Below, piece after piece: positions 42,391 to 51,465 of a DNA stretch of 56,747 bases (within the stretch, counting starts at the first letter, position 1; every line of letters starts with the position of its first letter). The notes below the pieces were generated by a model. The model ran no database searches, had not been told where the DNA came from, and worked only from the letters and a program-made list of their open reading frames with translations. The stretch is from positions 1-56,747 of the forward strand of contig CAYOJD010000007.1 in assembly GCA_964404205.1 (NCBI GenBank). Reading direction: 5' to 3'. Source of the DNA: CAZWBR01 sp964404205 (GTDB lineage: Bacteria > Bacteroidota > Bacteroidia > Bacteroidales > Prolixibacteraceae). A program made the position numbers and the translations under genes.

Positions 42391-43187
42391 CAAGAAAATA
42401 CGACCCGATTAAGAATACTTTTTTTGTATTACTGCTTTTATTTTCAGCATTTGGGCTTAAAGCGCAGGACGAGTTTCCGCAACGCCCCGAACCTCCCCGG
42501 TTGGTAAATGACTTGGCCGGAATGTTGTCGGGTGGCGAACAGCAGCAGCTTGAAGCTAAACTGGTTCAGTTTGGTGAACAAACTTCAACCCAAATAGCCA
42601 TTGTAACCGTTCCGACTTTAAGTGGTTACGACAGGGCCGATTATGCCTATCGTTTGGCTGAAAAATGGGGGGTAGGGCAAAAAGGTAAAAACAATGGGAT
42701 TTTGATTTTGGTCAAACCCAAGACGGCTAACGAGAAAGGCGAAATTTTTGTTGCTGTTGGTTATGGGCTTGAGGCTGTTGTCCCTGACGCTATTGCGCAC
42801 CGGACAATTGTCAATACAGAGATATTGCCTGCATTTAAAGTTGGTGATTACTTTGGAGGGCTCGACCGTGCTACGACCGTTTTGATGTCGCTTACTTCGG
42901 GCGAGTTTACGGCTGATCAGTATCAGAAAAAAGCCGGGAACGGAGTCTCACCGTTTGCCGGAATAGGTTTTATCATCTTTATGGTGGTCATGTTTATCAT
43001 CTTTGGCCGTCGGCGTAACCATCATTCTGTGGGAACACGAACAGGGTCTTTGCTCGATGCAATTATTCTGGCCAATATGTTGGGTGGAAGTCGTCACAGT
43101 GGCTCATGGGGCAATTTTAGTGGTGGCGGCGGAGGCTTCAGCGGAGGTGGAGGCTTTGGCGGCGGCGGCGCCGGTGGTTCTTGGTAA
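42387..43187 (+). CDS. TPM-domain membrane protein with glycine-rich tail
   Basis: A 266-residue protein with a signal peptide (VLLLLFSAFGLKAQ), a periplasmic TPM domain (RLVNDLAGMLSGGEQQQLEAKL, STQIAIVTVPTLSGYDRADYAYRLAEKWGVGQKGKNNGILI, VGYGLEAVVPDA), a membrane helix near residue 190-210 (FAGIGFIIFMVVMFIIFG) and a tail ending in glycine repeats (FSGGGGFGGGGAGGSW), as in YgcG-like proteins. The exact function is unknown. It closes the LemA operon and is followed by a terminator. Confidence 0.9.
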   Translation: MTRKYDPIKNTFFVLLLLFSAFGLKAQDEFPQRPEPPRLVNDLAGMLSGGEQQQLEAKLVQFGEQTSTQIAIVTVPTLSGYDRADYAYRLAEKWGVGQKGKNNGILILVKPKTANEKGEIFVAVGYGLEAVVPDAIAHRTIVNTEILPAFKVGDYFGGLDRATTVLMSLTSGEFTADQYQKKAGNGVSPFAGIGFIIFMVVMFIIFGRRRNHHSVGTRTGSLLDAIILANMLGGSRHSGSWGNFSGGGGGFSGGGGFGGGGAGGSW

Positions 43188-43210
43188 GATCAATCAAATG
43201 TCTGCATAGA

Positions 43211-43245
43211 AAAGGCTGTCCAGTCAATGGACAGCCTTTCTTTAT
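43211..43245 (+). terminator. Intrinsic terminator of the lemA operon
   Basis: AAAGGCTGTCC (43211-43221), loop AGTCAAT, GGACAGCCTTT (43229-43239), then CTTTATTT: an 11-bp perfect stem 24 bases past the last stop codon. Confidence 0.85.
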
Positions 43246-43293
43246 TTGGCACGATAATTCCCAATCTTTGAACGTTGGAAAAATCGTTTGTTA

Positions 43294-45537
43294 TCAATCG
43301 TTTCTCGGCTTGCGCAACTGGTGAGTGTGGCCCCCACCTTCACGACGATCGCCATGGTTGTGCGGACGATTGGAGTTGCGGTCACCGTGACGATCGTGGT
43401 TTTCGCGGTTTTCAAACCCTTCAGGTTTGGGCAATAAAGCCTTACGCGAAAGTTTCAGTTTGCCTGATTTTTGTTCGACTTCAAGTAACTTGACTTCAAC
43501 AATGTCGCCAACTTTAAGCAGATCCTCAGGTTGTTCAACTCGTTTCCAGTCAAATTCCGATACGTGGAGCAGACCTTCTTTGCCCGGCATAATTTCAACA
43601 AAAGCACCAAACTGAACGATAGATTTTACTTTGCCTTTGTACACTTCGCCTACTTCAGGAACGGCAACAATGGCACGTACGCGGGCAACGGCTGCGTCGA
43701 TAGCATCTTTGTTCGGAGCACTGATTTCGACATGGCCTTGTTCATCAATCTCTTCGATAGCGATAGTTGCACCGGTATCGGCCTGAATTTGCTGAATAAT
43801 TTTTCCACCAGGGCCTATAACCGGACCAATCATATCTTTCGGAATAATCATCTTCACAATGCGTGGCACGTTTGGCTTGTAATCTTCGCGCGGTTCGCTA
43901 ATCACTTCCAGAATTTTGCCAAGGATATGTTCACGGCCTTCTTTGGCTTGTTGCAAAGCGTTGGCCAGGATTTCGTACGAAAGTCCATCTACTTTGATGT
44001 CCATCTGGGTAGCGGTAATCCCTTTTTCGGTACCTGTTACCTTGAAGTCCATGTCTCCGAGGTGATCTTCATCTCCCAGAATATCAGAAAGAACGGCATA
44101 TTTGGTTGCACCTTTATCGGTAATTAATCCCATTGCAATACCCGAAACCGGACGTGTCATTTTCACCCCGGCATCCATCATGGCCATTGTTCCGGCACAA
44201 ACGGTTGCCATTGACGATGAACCGTTCGATTCGAGAATGTCTGATACAATACGGACGATGTAGGGAAATCCTTCCGGAATCATTCGTTTCAGTGCACGAT
44301 GGGCAAGGTTGCCGTGACCAATCTCACGACGCGATAATCCACGTGGGACTTTGGCTTCGCCGGTGCTGAACGGTGGAAAATTATAATGGAGCAGGAAGCG
44401 CTCTTTTCCCTGAACGGTAACATTGTCGATAATCTTCTCGTCCATTTTAGTTCCCAGTGTTACGCTGGTGAGCGACTGCGTTTCGCCACGGGTGAAAACT
44501 GCCGAGCCATGCGAGCCTGGCAGATAATCGACTTCGCCCCAGATATGGCGGATTTGTGTGGTTGAACGTCCATCCAGACGGATGCCATCATCGAGGATCA
44601 TGCGGCGCATGGCCTCTTTTTCAACATCGTGGTAGTAGCGCGAAATCAGTTTTTTGTTGACATCGCCCTCTTCTTTGCCTTCGCTGTAGGCTGCGATGAA
44701 ATCTTCTTTCACCTTTTCGAAAGCGGCCATACGCTCATGTTTATTGTTGTTGAGCGATTTGGCGACTTCATAAGCACCGGTATAGGTACCTTTCCAAACC
44801 AGGTCGCGCAAAGTTTCATCGTTCTGTTCGTGGCAGTATTCACGTTTCACAACTCCCACTTCAGCGGCCATTTCTTGCTGGACTTTGCAGTGGATTTTGA
44901 TGGCATCGTGAGCAAATTTGATAGCATCGAGCATTTCAGCTTCTGATACTTCGTTCATTTCGCCTTCAACCATCATAATATTGTCGTGCGATGCCCCAAC
45001 CATGATATCAATATCGGCAGTTGCAAGTTGCTCGGCCGAAGGGTTAAGCATGAATTTTCCGCCGATTCTGGCTACCCGAACTTCAGAGATAGGTCCGTTG
45101 AACGGGATATCGGAAACGGCAATTGCTGCTGATGCAGCCAACCCGGCTAAACAATCGGGCATTTCGTTTTTGCCCGAGGAGATAAGGGTAATCATTACCA
45201 CGGTATCAGCGTGATAGTTATCTGGGAAGAGCGGACGCAGCGCACGGTCGACCAGACGCGAAACCAGAACTTCTTCGTCCGACGGGCGACCTTCGCGTTT
45301 GAGGAAGCCACCCGGAAAACGACCCGCTGCTGCAAATTTTTCGCGGTAATCGACATTCAGCGGCATAAAATCAACATCTTCGCCGGCTTGATGGGCCGAA
45401 ACAACGGTTGCAAGCAGCATGGTATCACCCATTTTGACTACAACCGATCCGTCGGCTTGTTTGGCCAGCTTCCCGGTTTCGATGGTAATGGTACGTCCAT
45501 CGCCCAGATCAATTGTTTTGGTAACAACTTTTAGCAT
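43294..45537 (-). CDS. pnp: Polyribonucleotide nucleotidyltransferase (PNPase)
   Basis: A 747-residue exoribonuclease that degrades RNA by phosphorolysis. Two RNase PH domains are visible (KLAKQADGSVVVKMGDTMLL and FLLHYNFPPFSTGEAKVPRGLSRREIGHGNLAHRAL), a KH domain (IGPVIGPGGKIIQQIQADTG) near residue 570 and an S1 domain (GKVKSIVQFGAFVEIMPGKEGLLHVSEFDW) near residue 640. After residue 700 there is a charged His/Arg/Asn-rich tail (DRHGDRNSNRPHNHGDRR), low complexity and not part of the catalytic core. It lies downstream of rpsO, as in many bacteria, but with a terminator between them. Confidence 0.97.
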   Translation of the reverse strand: MLKVVTKTIDLGDGRTITIETGKLAKQADGSVVVKMGDTMLLATVVSAHQAGEDVDFMPLNVDYREKFAAAGRFPGGFLKREGRPSDEEVLVSRLVDRALRPLFPDNYHADTVVMITLISSGKNEMPDCLAGLAASAAIAVSDIPFNGPISEVRVARIGGKFMLNPSAEQLATADIDIMVGASHDNIMMVEGEMNEVSEAEMLDAIKFAHDAIKIHCKVQQEMAAEVGVVKREYCHEQNDETLRDLVWKGTYTGAYEVAKSLNNNKHERMAAFEKVKEDFIAAYSEGKEEGDVNKKLISRYYHDVEKEAMRRMILDDGIRLDGRSTTQIRHIWGEVDYLPGSHGSAVFTRGETQSLTSVTLGTKMDEKIIDNVTVQGKERFLLHYNFPPFSTGEAKVPRGLSRREIGHGNLAHRALKRMIPEGFPYIVRIVSDILESNGSSSMATVCAGTMAMMDAGVKMTRPVSGIAMGLITDKGATKYAVLSDILGDEDHLGDMDFKVTGTEKGITATQMDIKVDGLSYEILANALQQAKEGREHILGKILEVISEPREDYKPNVPRIVKMIIPKDMIGPVIGPGGKIIQQIQADTGATIAIEEIDEQGHVEISAPNKDAIDAAVARVRAIVAVPEVGEVYKGKVKSIVQFGAFVEIMPGKEGLLHVSEFDWKRVEQPEDLLKVGDIVEVKLLEVEQKSGKLKLSRKALLPKPEGFENRENHDRHGDRNSNRPHNHGDRREGGGHTHQLRKPRND

Positions 45538-45600
45538 AATTCTCTAATAATTAAATAATAACATTTATATCAATGGGTGGGGCAAAAAATTTCAATTTTA

Positions 45601-45630
45601 AAAAAAGGCAATTCGAAAATTGCCTTTTTT
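45601..45630 (-). terminator. Hairpin between rpsO and pnp
   Basis: On the minus strand AAAAAAGGCAATT, loop TTCG, AATTGCCTTTTTT: a perfect 13-bp stem with T tract, 12 bases past the rpsO stop. It should limit read-through into pnp; in Enterobacteria this region also carries RNase III processing stems. Confidence 0.85.
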
Positions 45631-45642
45631 AGGAAGTTCGTT

Positions 45643-45909
45643 TTACTTACGAAGGTTCAATTCTTTCAGAATCGCACGGTAGCGTTCGATATCCTTGCGT
45701 TTCAGATAGTCGAGCAATGCACGGCGTTTACCTACCAAACGGATCAAAGCACGCTGGGTGCTGAAATCTTTCTTGTTCTGTTTCAAGTGTTCGGTGAGGT
45801 GGGTGATGCGAAATGAAAATAACGCGATCTGGCCTTCTGAAGAACCTGTGTCAGCAGCACTTTTACCATGTTTGGCAAAAATGTCATGCTTAATTTCTGA
45901 ATTTAAATA
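45643..45909 (-). CDS. rpsO: 30S ribosomal protein S15
   Basis: An 88-residue small-subunit protein that binds 16S rRNA early in assembly. It reads MYLNSEIKHDIFAKHGKSAADTG and continues with TEHLKQNKKDFSTQRALIRLVGKRRALLDYLKRKD, the S15 core. The frame is open ten codons further upstream, but ATG at 45909 gives the family start. A TAnnTTTG box lies about 90 bases upstream. Confidence 0.97.
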   Translation of the reverse strand, partial: YLNSEIKHDIFAKHGKSAADTGSSEGQIALFSFRITHLTEHLKQNKKDFSTQRALIRLVGKRRALLDYLKRKDIERYRAILKELNLRK

Positions 45910-45999
45910 CATAAAACTAAACGTTTGTTTGTGATACAATTATTGCGCCGCAGAATTCAGTTTCGATTACAACGGCTCAACATTATTTAAAACCGGCCA

Positions 46000-46007
46000 C
46001 AAAGGTA
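46000..46007 (-). promoter_or_regulatory. -7 element of rpsO
   Basis: TACCTTTG on the minus strand matches TAnnTTTG. It leaves a 5' leader of roughly 85 bases before the rpsO ATG, which is room for the autoregulatory fold known in other rpsO mRNAs; no such fold was verified. Confidence 0.45.
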
Positions 46008-46062
46008 AAAAAATATCCCTTAAAATCATATCCTCCAATCGATTTATTTTCATTTGGTTGCA

Positions 46063-47340
46063 TCATGTTGGCCGGTGAAGGATTAACCGGTGCCCAATTG
46101 TACATTCCAAACAGCGTACGGGTTCACAGTAAAAGTGCTGAAGGTGCAGCAGTGCCTGCGATTCAAGCGCATTCGATGCTGTTAGCCCCGACTCTTTCCA
46201 GCGACGTATAATACGGTTGTTTTCAGCCGGGAGTTTCTCCAGCAATTCCAGTGCGCGGTCTTTAAGATAATTTTTGTTGCGATAATTTCCATAAAGAAAA
46301 AGGAATGGAACGACCACATTGATCATTATCAATCTAAATGCTTCTTCACCAAATGCCTTAGGCCTTCGTGGCGAAGGTTTGTTGAACGAGTAATGGGTAT
46401 CCCAATATTCTGACGCTTTGATGTCGAACAAAATTCTGAATTCATCAATCGTCTTTTTATCGAGAATGGCCGAAAAAAGGCCCTGCGAGCGATACACCAG
46501 TGCTGCAAATTGCGACAACCGAACCGTGGGGAAGTTGACCGGGTGCATTCGCATGAATTTCCATTGTTCGCCCCCAACGGGTTTGAGATTGTATTTTTGG
46601 GCCAGAAAATGATACTCGTCACGTAGTTGCAGATAGTATTCGTCGGCAAAGAGTTCGTTGCCCAGCAATCCGGCTTGACCATAAAGAAGGGCTTCGATTT
46701 GAAAAACAGAATCGTGATGTTTGGCTAAGATGGATTGAGGAAGTGAGCGGGCCAACCTTTCGAAAGGTTCGTTGTTTTCGCGAAAGCCGAACGAGCGGGA
46801 CAGAAATTGGTAGAAAATCTCGTTCCACTCCTCTTTGCTTTCAGCCAATCGTTGTTCAATTGCCTCAATTTTCATTTCGAGCCGTTCAATCATGATGCTG
46901 TTCAAAAAAAAGCGGATACGAAAAGGATCGATCTGATAAAGCTGCGATGCACAATTAACCCAGTTGCGGCTCCTTACCAGTGATTCGTAGTTTTTCTCGA
47001 TCCATTCGGGCCAGCGCACAATGGCTGCCGGAACGATGGCGCCGATATCATTGCGTACCCTTTCGTCGTTCTCGGCTACCACATGCAAGATAGTGTTGCG
47101 GTAAGCGGCGTTGTTTTGGTGCCCGTGTTTATTCCAGTCGGATGCCCGCTGGTGGATTTCGACATTCCCTGCCCAAAGTGTATCGCCAATTCGAAGCCGG
47201 GCATCGAAAAAATCGGGGCCTGCATGCAAATTATGCCTGCCGGGCTGAATAATTTCAACAGTCTCTCCCTCGGAGGTGACCAATGGCCTGTTTTCGAAAA
47301 GTTGATGTTGCCATATAAAATGGAGAAACTCTTCCTTCAT
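46063..47340 (-). CDS. DUF2851 family protein
   Basis: A 425-residue protein of a family found almost only in Bacteroidota. It begins MKEEFLHFIWQHQLFENRPL and contains the conserved PGRHNLHAGPDFFDARLRIG and GNVEIHQRASDWNKHGHQNN segments, then FYQFLSRSFGFRENNEPFERLAR, and ends in a Cys-rich stretch (HFYCEPVRCLECTIGHRL) that could bind a metal. The N-terminal part with conserved His/Asp/Glu recalls a nuclease-like core, but no activity is established. No signal peptide is seen. It is monocistronic. Confidence 0.9.
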   Translation of the reverse strand: MKEEFLHFIWQHQLFENRPLVTSEGETVEIIQPGRHNLHAGPDFFDARLRIGDTLWAGNVEIHQRASDWNKHGHQNNAAYRNTILHVVAENDERVRNDIGAIVPAAIVRWPEWIEKNYESLVRSRNWVNCASQLYQIDPFRIRFFLNSIMIERLEMKIEAIEQRLAESKEEWNEIFYQFLSRSFGFRENNEPFERLARSLPQSILAKHHDSVFQIEALLYGQAGLLGNELFADEYYLQLRDEYHFLAQKYNLKPVGGEQWKFMRMHPVNFPTVRLSQFAALVYRSQGLFSAILDKKTIDEFRILFDIKASEYWDTHYSFNKPSPRRPKAFGEEAFRLIMINVVVPFLFLYGNYRNKNYLKDRALELLEKLPAENNRIIRRWKESGLTASNALESQALLHLQHFYCEPVRCLECTIGHRLILHRPT

Positions 47341-47414
47341 CGCTTTTAGGTTTAATCATCTGTAAGTTACAAAAAGCAATGAAGTAATAAAAGGATGAGC
47401 CGATTTTTGGTTTC

Positions 47415-48062
47415 TTATTCAGAAATTTTTCTCAGCATCGTCATCCCGTCGCGGAGGGGAAGGATGGTAGTTTCGACTCGATTGTCATTTTTTACAAAAT
47501 CGTTAAAAGCGAGAATTCCCTGCGTTTGGGTATCATTAACCGCAGGTTCTTCGGTTACCTTGCCGCTCCACAATGTGTTGTCGGCAATAATAATGCCTCC
47601 GATGCGGACTTTTGGGAAAAGAAGTTGGTAATCATCCAGATATTTTCGTTTGTCGGCATCAATAAATACCAAATCGAAGGTTTTATTCAGCGTTTGGATG
47701 ATTTCTGATGAATCGCCAATGTGTTGAATAATTGTATTTTCCAGTCCGGCTTCCCGAAAATATTTTTGTGCAAAAAGCTCCAGTTCATCGTTGATTTCGA
47801 TGGTGTGCAGTTGTCCGCCCGGTTGCAGCCCTTTAGCCAGACATATTGCCGAATAACCGGTGTAAGTGCCGATTTCGAGAATCGAATAAGGGCTGATAAG
47901 TTTGCTCAAAAATGTCAGTAACGAACCTTGCAGATGGCCCGAGCACATTCTACCGTTAACCATTTTGGCATGGGTATCGCGGTTTAAACGGGCCAGTACC
48001 TGATCTTCAGCACCGATATGCGAAAGGATATAGTTTTCCAGTTCGAGCGGCAACTGCATCAT
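47415..48062 (-). CDS. SAM-dependent O-methyltransferase (CCoAOMT-like)
   Basis: A 215-residue class I methyltransferase. The AdoMet loop is ILEIGTYTGYSAICLAKGL, the acidic binder HTIEINDEL, and the metal-binding region FDLVFIDADKRKYLDDYQLLFP with GGIIIADNTLWSGKV is typical of catechol/caffeoyl-CoA-type O-methyltransferases. The methyl acceptor in bacteria is usually unknown. It overlaps the M16 peptidase gene upstream by four bases, so the two are translated together. Confidence 0.92.
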   Translation of the reverse strand: MMQLPLELENYILSHIGAEDQVLARLNRDTHAKMVNGRMCSGHLQGSLLTFLSKLISPYSILEIGTYTGYSAICLAKGLQPGGQLHTIEINDELELFAQKYFREAGLENTIIQHIGDSSEIIQTLNKTFDLVFIDADKRKYLDDYQLLFPKVRIGGIIIADNTLWSGKVTEEPAVNDTQTQGILAFNDFVKNDNRVETTILPLRDGMTMLRKISE

Positions 48063-49279
48063 TGGTAAATCAAGGTTGAGAGTTTTGATGGATCAAATAC
48101 CTCATTGGCTATAGCTGTCAAGTGATTGGCATCTATCGACTCAATTTTGTTGAAAATAGCTTCGAGGCTGTCGATTTTATTGAAAACAAGATAACTTTTG
48201 CCTATAGCCAGCATCAGGTCTTCGTGGTTTTCCTGCGACATGGCCAATTGTCCGATAAGTTGTTTTTTTGCCTTGCTGAGTTGAATGGAACCCATTGTTG
48301 TTTGGCGAAGGTTATTCATTTCCTTGTGAATAAGATTAATGGCTCTTTCCAGATTTTCGGGGTCGGTGCCAAAATAGATGGTAAAAGTGCCGGTATCGCA
48401 ATAGGCGGTATAGGTCGATTCGATATTGTAGGCTATGCCGTTCCGTTCACGAAGCGAAAGGTTGAGCCGCGAATTACCCGATTGTCCGCCTAAAATACTA
48501 TTCAGCAGAATCAAGCCGATTCGGTCGGGGTGGTAAACATCGAAAGCTTCGGTGCCAATAATACAATGGGCTTGATGGGTATCTTTCGTCACCCTGCGTT
48601 CCACCGGTTGGTAGCCTGTATACTTTTCGCGTGCGAAATTGCGGATGTTTTCACGAAAAGGCGAAAAGTAGCGATCGGCCAGATGTTTGATTTTATCAAA
48701 CGATACTTTACCAACAGAACAAACGACCATCTGGTCGGTATGGTAGTTTCGGGCCATAAAACCACGAATATGTTCACTGGTAAAGCTTTTGATATGGTCG
48801 GGGGTGCCTAGTATATTTCGCCCCATCGGATGTCCGTCGTAAATCAACTCTTCGAAATCGTCGAAAATTAGCTCCGAAGGGGTGTCGTTGTACGAGTTAA
48901 TTTCGTCGATAATGACATCTTGCTCTTTGCGTAACTCTTTTTCAGGAAAGGTGCTGTTCATCAGGATGTCGCCAAAAAGCTCGAAAGCCCTTTCGTAATA
49001 TTCGACCAAAAAAGAGGCATGAATAGCCGTCTCTTCCTTGGTGGTATAGGCATTTATTTCTCCGCCAACATCTTCTAACCTGCTGATAACATGATAGGCT
49101 TTTCGTTTTTGTGTACCTTTAAAAATGGTGTGTTCGATAAAATGGGCCATTCCCTGTTCGTCGAATAGCTCATCGCGCGAACCAGTATTGATAATTACCC
49201 CGCAGTGGGCGACCGGCGAATCGGTACAATGGTGGACTAAGCGGATGCCATTGGGCAGAGTTGCTGAAAAATATTCCAT
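48059..49279 (-). CDS. M16-family zinc metallopeptidase (processing-peptidase-like)
   Basis: A 406-residue peptidase with the inverted zinc motif HFIEH (MAHFIEHTIFKGTQKR) and downstream Glu in the region GGEINAYTTKEETAIHASFL. The C-terminal M16 half has ILGGQSGNSRLNLSLRERNGIAYNIES. At about 400 residues it is the short two-domain type, which normally works as a dimer. No signal peptide is seen, so it is cytoplasmic and probably degrades peptides. It leads a two-gene operon with the O-methyltransferase, from a TAnnTTTG promoter. Confidence 0.93.
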   Translation of the reverse strand: MEYFSATLPNGIRLVHHCTDSPVAHCGVIINTGSRDELFDEQGMAHFIEHTIFKGTQKRKAYHVISRLEDVGGEINAYTTKEETAIHASFLVEYYERAFELFGDILMNSTFPEKELRKEQDVIIDEINSYNDTPSELIFDDFEELIYDGHPMGRNILGTPDHIKSFTSEHIRGFMARNYHTDQMVVCSVGKVSFDKIKHLADRYFSPFRENIRNFAREKYTGYQPVERRVTKDTHQAHCIIGTEAFDVYHPDRIGLILLNSILGGQSGNSRLNLSLRERNGIAYNIESTYTAYCDTGTFTIYFGTDPENLERAINLIHKEMNNLRQTTMGSIQLSKAKKQLIGQLAMSQENHEDLMLAIGKSYLVFNKIDSLEAIFNKIESIDANHLTAIANEVFDPSKLSTLIYQ

Positions 49280-49300
49280 TCATTCATTTTGAACTGGTTG

Positions 49301-49308
49301 CAAAAGTA
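49301..49308 (-). promoter_or_regulatory. -7 element of the M16 peptidase operon
   Basis: TACTTTTG followed by CAACC on the minus strand, 21 bases upstream of the start codon. It matches TAnnTTTG and is identical to the element at 74-81. A -33 TTTG is not clear. Confidence 0.5.
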
Positions 49309-49483
49309 TTTAAAAAAACGGATTTTACAGGCTTTCTGTTTCTCCCCTTTTTGGGGTTTAAAGGTTCCGGGAAAGCTCTGTTTTTTACATTAATCCCACG
49401 AAACAACCTGTCGTTTTTTAGTTTAAATTTAATGGTGTTTTCTAAAATAACAATTTCTCCTGTAATCACTTAATTGTACGACT

Positions 49484-50443
49484 ATGGAACGACGCAACTT
49501 TATCAAAACAACTGTGGGGGCATTGCCACTGCTGTCGTTTTTTCCAGCCGACTTGAGCGGCATAGTCCGCGAAACGCAACCCGATGCCATTGAAAAGAGA
49601 GCACTTGGCCGTACCGGAGAGAAACTCTCGATAATCGGATTTGGGGGCATTGTCGTGATGGATGCCACGCCTGAGCAAGCCTCCCGGCGTGTCAGCGAAG
49701 CTATCGATTATGGCATAAACTATTTCGATGTAGCGCCAAGTTACGGCGATGCAGAGATAAAATTAGGCCCAGCGCTGGAGCCTTATCGTAAAAACATATT
49801 TCTGGCTTGCAAAACAACCGAGCGAACCAAAGAGGGTGCCCGTCGCGAACTGGAGCAATCGCTGAAACGAATGCGTACTGACCATTTCGACCTTTATCAG
49901 TTGCACGCAGTAACAACAGTGCATGATGTAGCGCGTATTTTTGACATGAGTGGTGCAATGGAAACATTGCTGGAGGCAAGAGATGAAGGGAAGGTCCGGT
50001 TTTTGGGATTCTCGGCCCACTCGGTCGAAGCGGCAATGGCTTTGATGGAACGATTTGATTTCGAAACCATTCTGTTTCCTGTAAGCAGTTCGTCGTGGCA
50101 TGCAGGCAATTTCGGCCCACAGGTGCTCGATATGGCCCATAAAAAAGGGATGGGTATCTTGGCCTTAAAGGCGATGGCCAAAGGGCCGTGGCCTGAAAAT
50201 GCAACCAATAAGTTGGCCAAATGCTGGTACGAACCCTTCACCGATCCCGAAGAGGCGTTAATGGGATTGCGGTTTACCTTATCTCATCCGGTAACGGCAG
50301 CTATTCCGCCGGGTAACGAAGATTTGTTCAGACTGGCACTAAAGCTTTCTGCCAAAATCAAACCACTCGATTTGCACGAAGTGGAAGAGATAAAAATGAA
50401 AACACTCACCCTGAAGCCACTTTTTTCATATCCTATGGCTTAA
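49484..50443 (+). CDS. Aldo/keto reductase with a twin-arginine signal
   Basis: A 319-residue NAD(P)H-dependent oxidoreductase. MERRNFIKTTVGALPLLSFF is a good Tat signal (R-R-x-F-I-K), so the folded enzyme with cofactor would be exported. The AKR catalytic tetrad is in YFDVAPSYGDAEIKLG (Asp, Tyr), FLACKTTERT (Lys) and LYQLHAVTT (His). The barrel ends in AAIPPGNEDLFRLAL. The physiological substrate is unknown. Tat-type AKR proteins are frequent in Bacteroidota but remain uncharacterised. It stands alone. Confidence 0.88.
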   Translation: MERRNFIKTTVGALPLLSFFPADLSGIVRETQPDAIEKRALGRTGEKLSIIGFGGIVVMDATPEQASRRVSEAIDYGINYFDVAPSYGDAEIKLGPALEPYRKNIFLACKTTERTKEGARRELEQSLKRMRTDHFDLYQLHAVTTVHDVARIFDMSGAMETLLEARDEGKVRFLGFSAHSVEAAMALMERFDFETILFPVSSSSWHAGNFGPQVLDMAHKKGMGILALKAMAKGPWPENATNKLAKCWYEPFTDPEEALMGLRFTLSHPVTAAIPPGNEDLFRLALKLSAKIKPLDLHEVEEIKMKTLTLKPLFSYPMA

Positions 50444-50617
50444 TATCAAGGTTGTTAAGTTTAATTATTGTCTGGTTTTTAAATATTTACCAATAGATAA
50501 TTGTTGGTGGGTTATAATATTGAAAATTGTCTGAATTTTGTGACCTTTCATTTGAATATCGCTATTCATTATTGCGAAAATCAGGTTTCTTTGTTGTAAA
50601 TCAATAAAACAGTTGTG

Positions 50618-51390
50618 ATGGTCCAATATTGTAAGGTATTGTTCGGCTTAGTACTCCTATTCTTCCCGAATCTGCTTTTTTCGCAGAAAAGCGACACCGT
50701 TGCCAAAACATTTAATTTTTGGGGAGCGATAACCGTTACCACCAAGGGAATCTCGACTTTCCCCAATCTAACGCTTGGAAAACCGGCTGCGATATTCGAT
50801 TTGGTTGCCGGAAATGGACGATTAAGTTTCGAGCCCACTTTTCGCTTTTCGCTCGAAGGTAAGCCATGGACTTTTCTTTTCTGGGGCAGGTATAAGGCGG
50901 TTCAAAACGATAAATTTTGTTGGGAGTAGGGTTACATCCTGCTTTTACATTCAAAACCATTCATCTGGTTGATAATACTGGTTCCTCACGTGAATTTATC
51001 CGCACCCAACGTTATTTGGCCGGCGAACTGGCGCCCACCTGGCTGCTCTCCAAAAATGTAAGCCTGGGCTTATACTATATCTATTCTCGTGGGTTGGAAA
51101 AAAAGGAGATAACCAAAAACTCAAACTTTATTTCGCTGCGCAGCTCCATTTCGAACATTAAATTGTCTGAAAATTTTTTCCTGAAATTTGCGCCACAACT
51201 CTATTACCTGAAGATGGACCGTAATGATGGTTTCTTTGCCAATGCCACTCTAACGATAACAAGACGTAATTTTCCGTTTTCGGTTTCTTCTACAATCAAT
51301 CAAACCATCGAGTCAACTATTCCCGGTGAAGATTTTTTGTGGAATATCAACCTGATTTATTCTTTCGGAGCGAAATACCGAAAATTGTGA
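50618..51390 (+). pseudogene. Outer-membrane or periplasmic beta-strand protein, frameshifted
   Basis: The first frame starts at ATG 50618 (a GTG precedes it) with a signal peptide (VLFGLVLLFFPNLLFSQ), runs NFWGAITVTTKGISTFPNLTLGKPAAIFDL, and stops at 50927-50929. The sequence continues in the next frame with LLGVGLHPAFTFKTIHL to 51390 (ending FGAKYRKL). Adding one T to the TTTT run at 50915-50918 restores DKFLLGVGLHPAF and a protein of about 257 residues. The repeated aromatic/polar alternation is that of a beta-barrel. The indel lies in a homopolymer, so a sequencing error is as likely as decay. The function is unknown. Confidence 0.7.
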
Positions 51391-51465
51391 ATAGAAAAAA
51401 TAGCTCTATTTTTTAGAAACTAACCCCTTTTATGAAGGTGAAATTGGTCGTAACGTTCAAATAAG

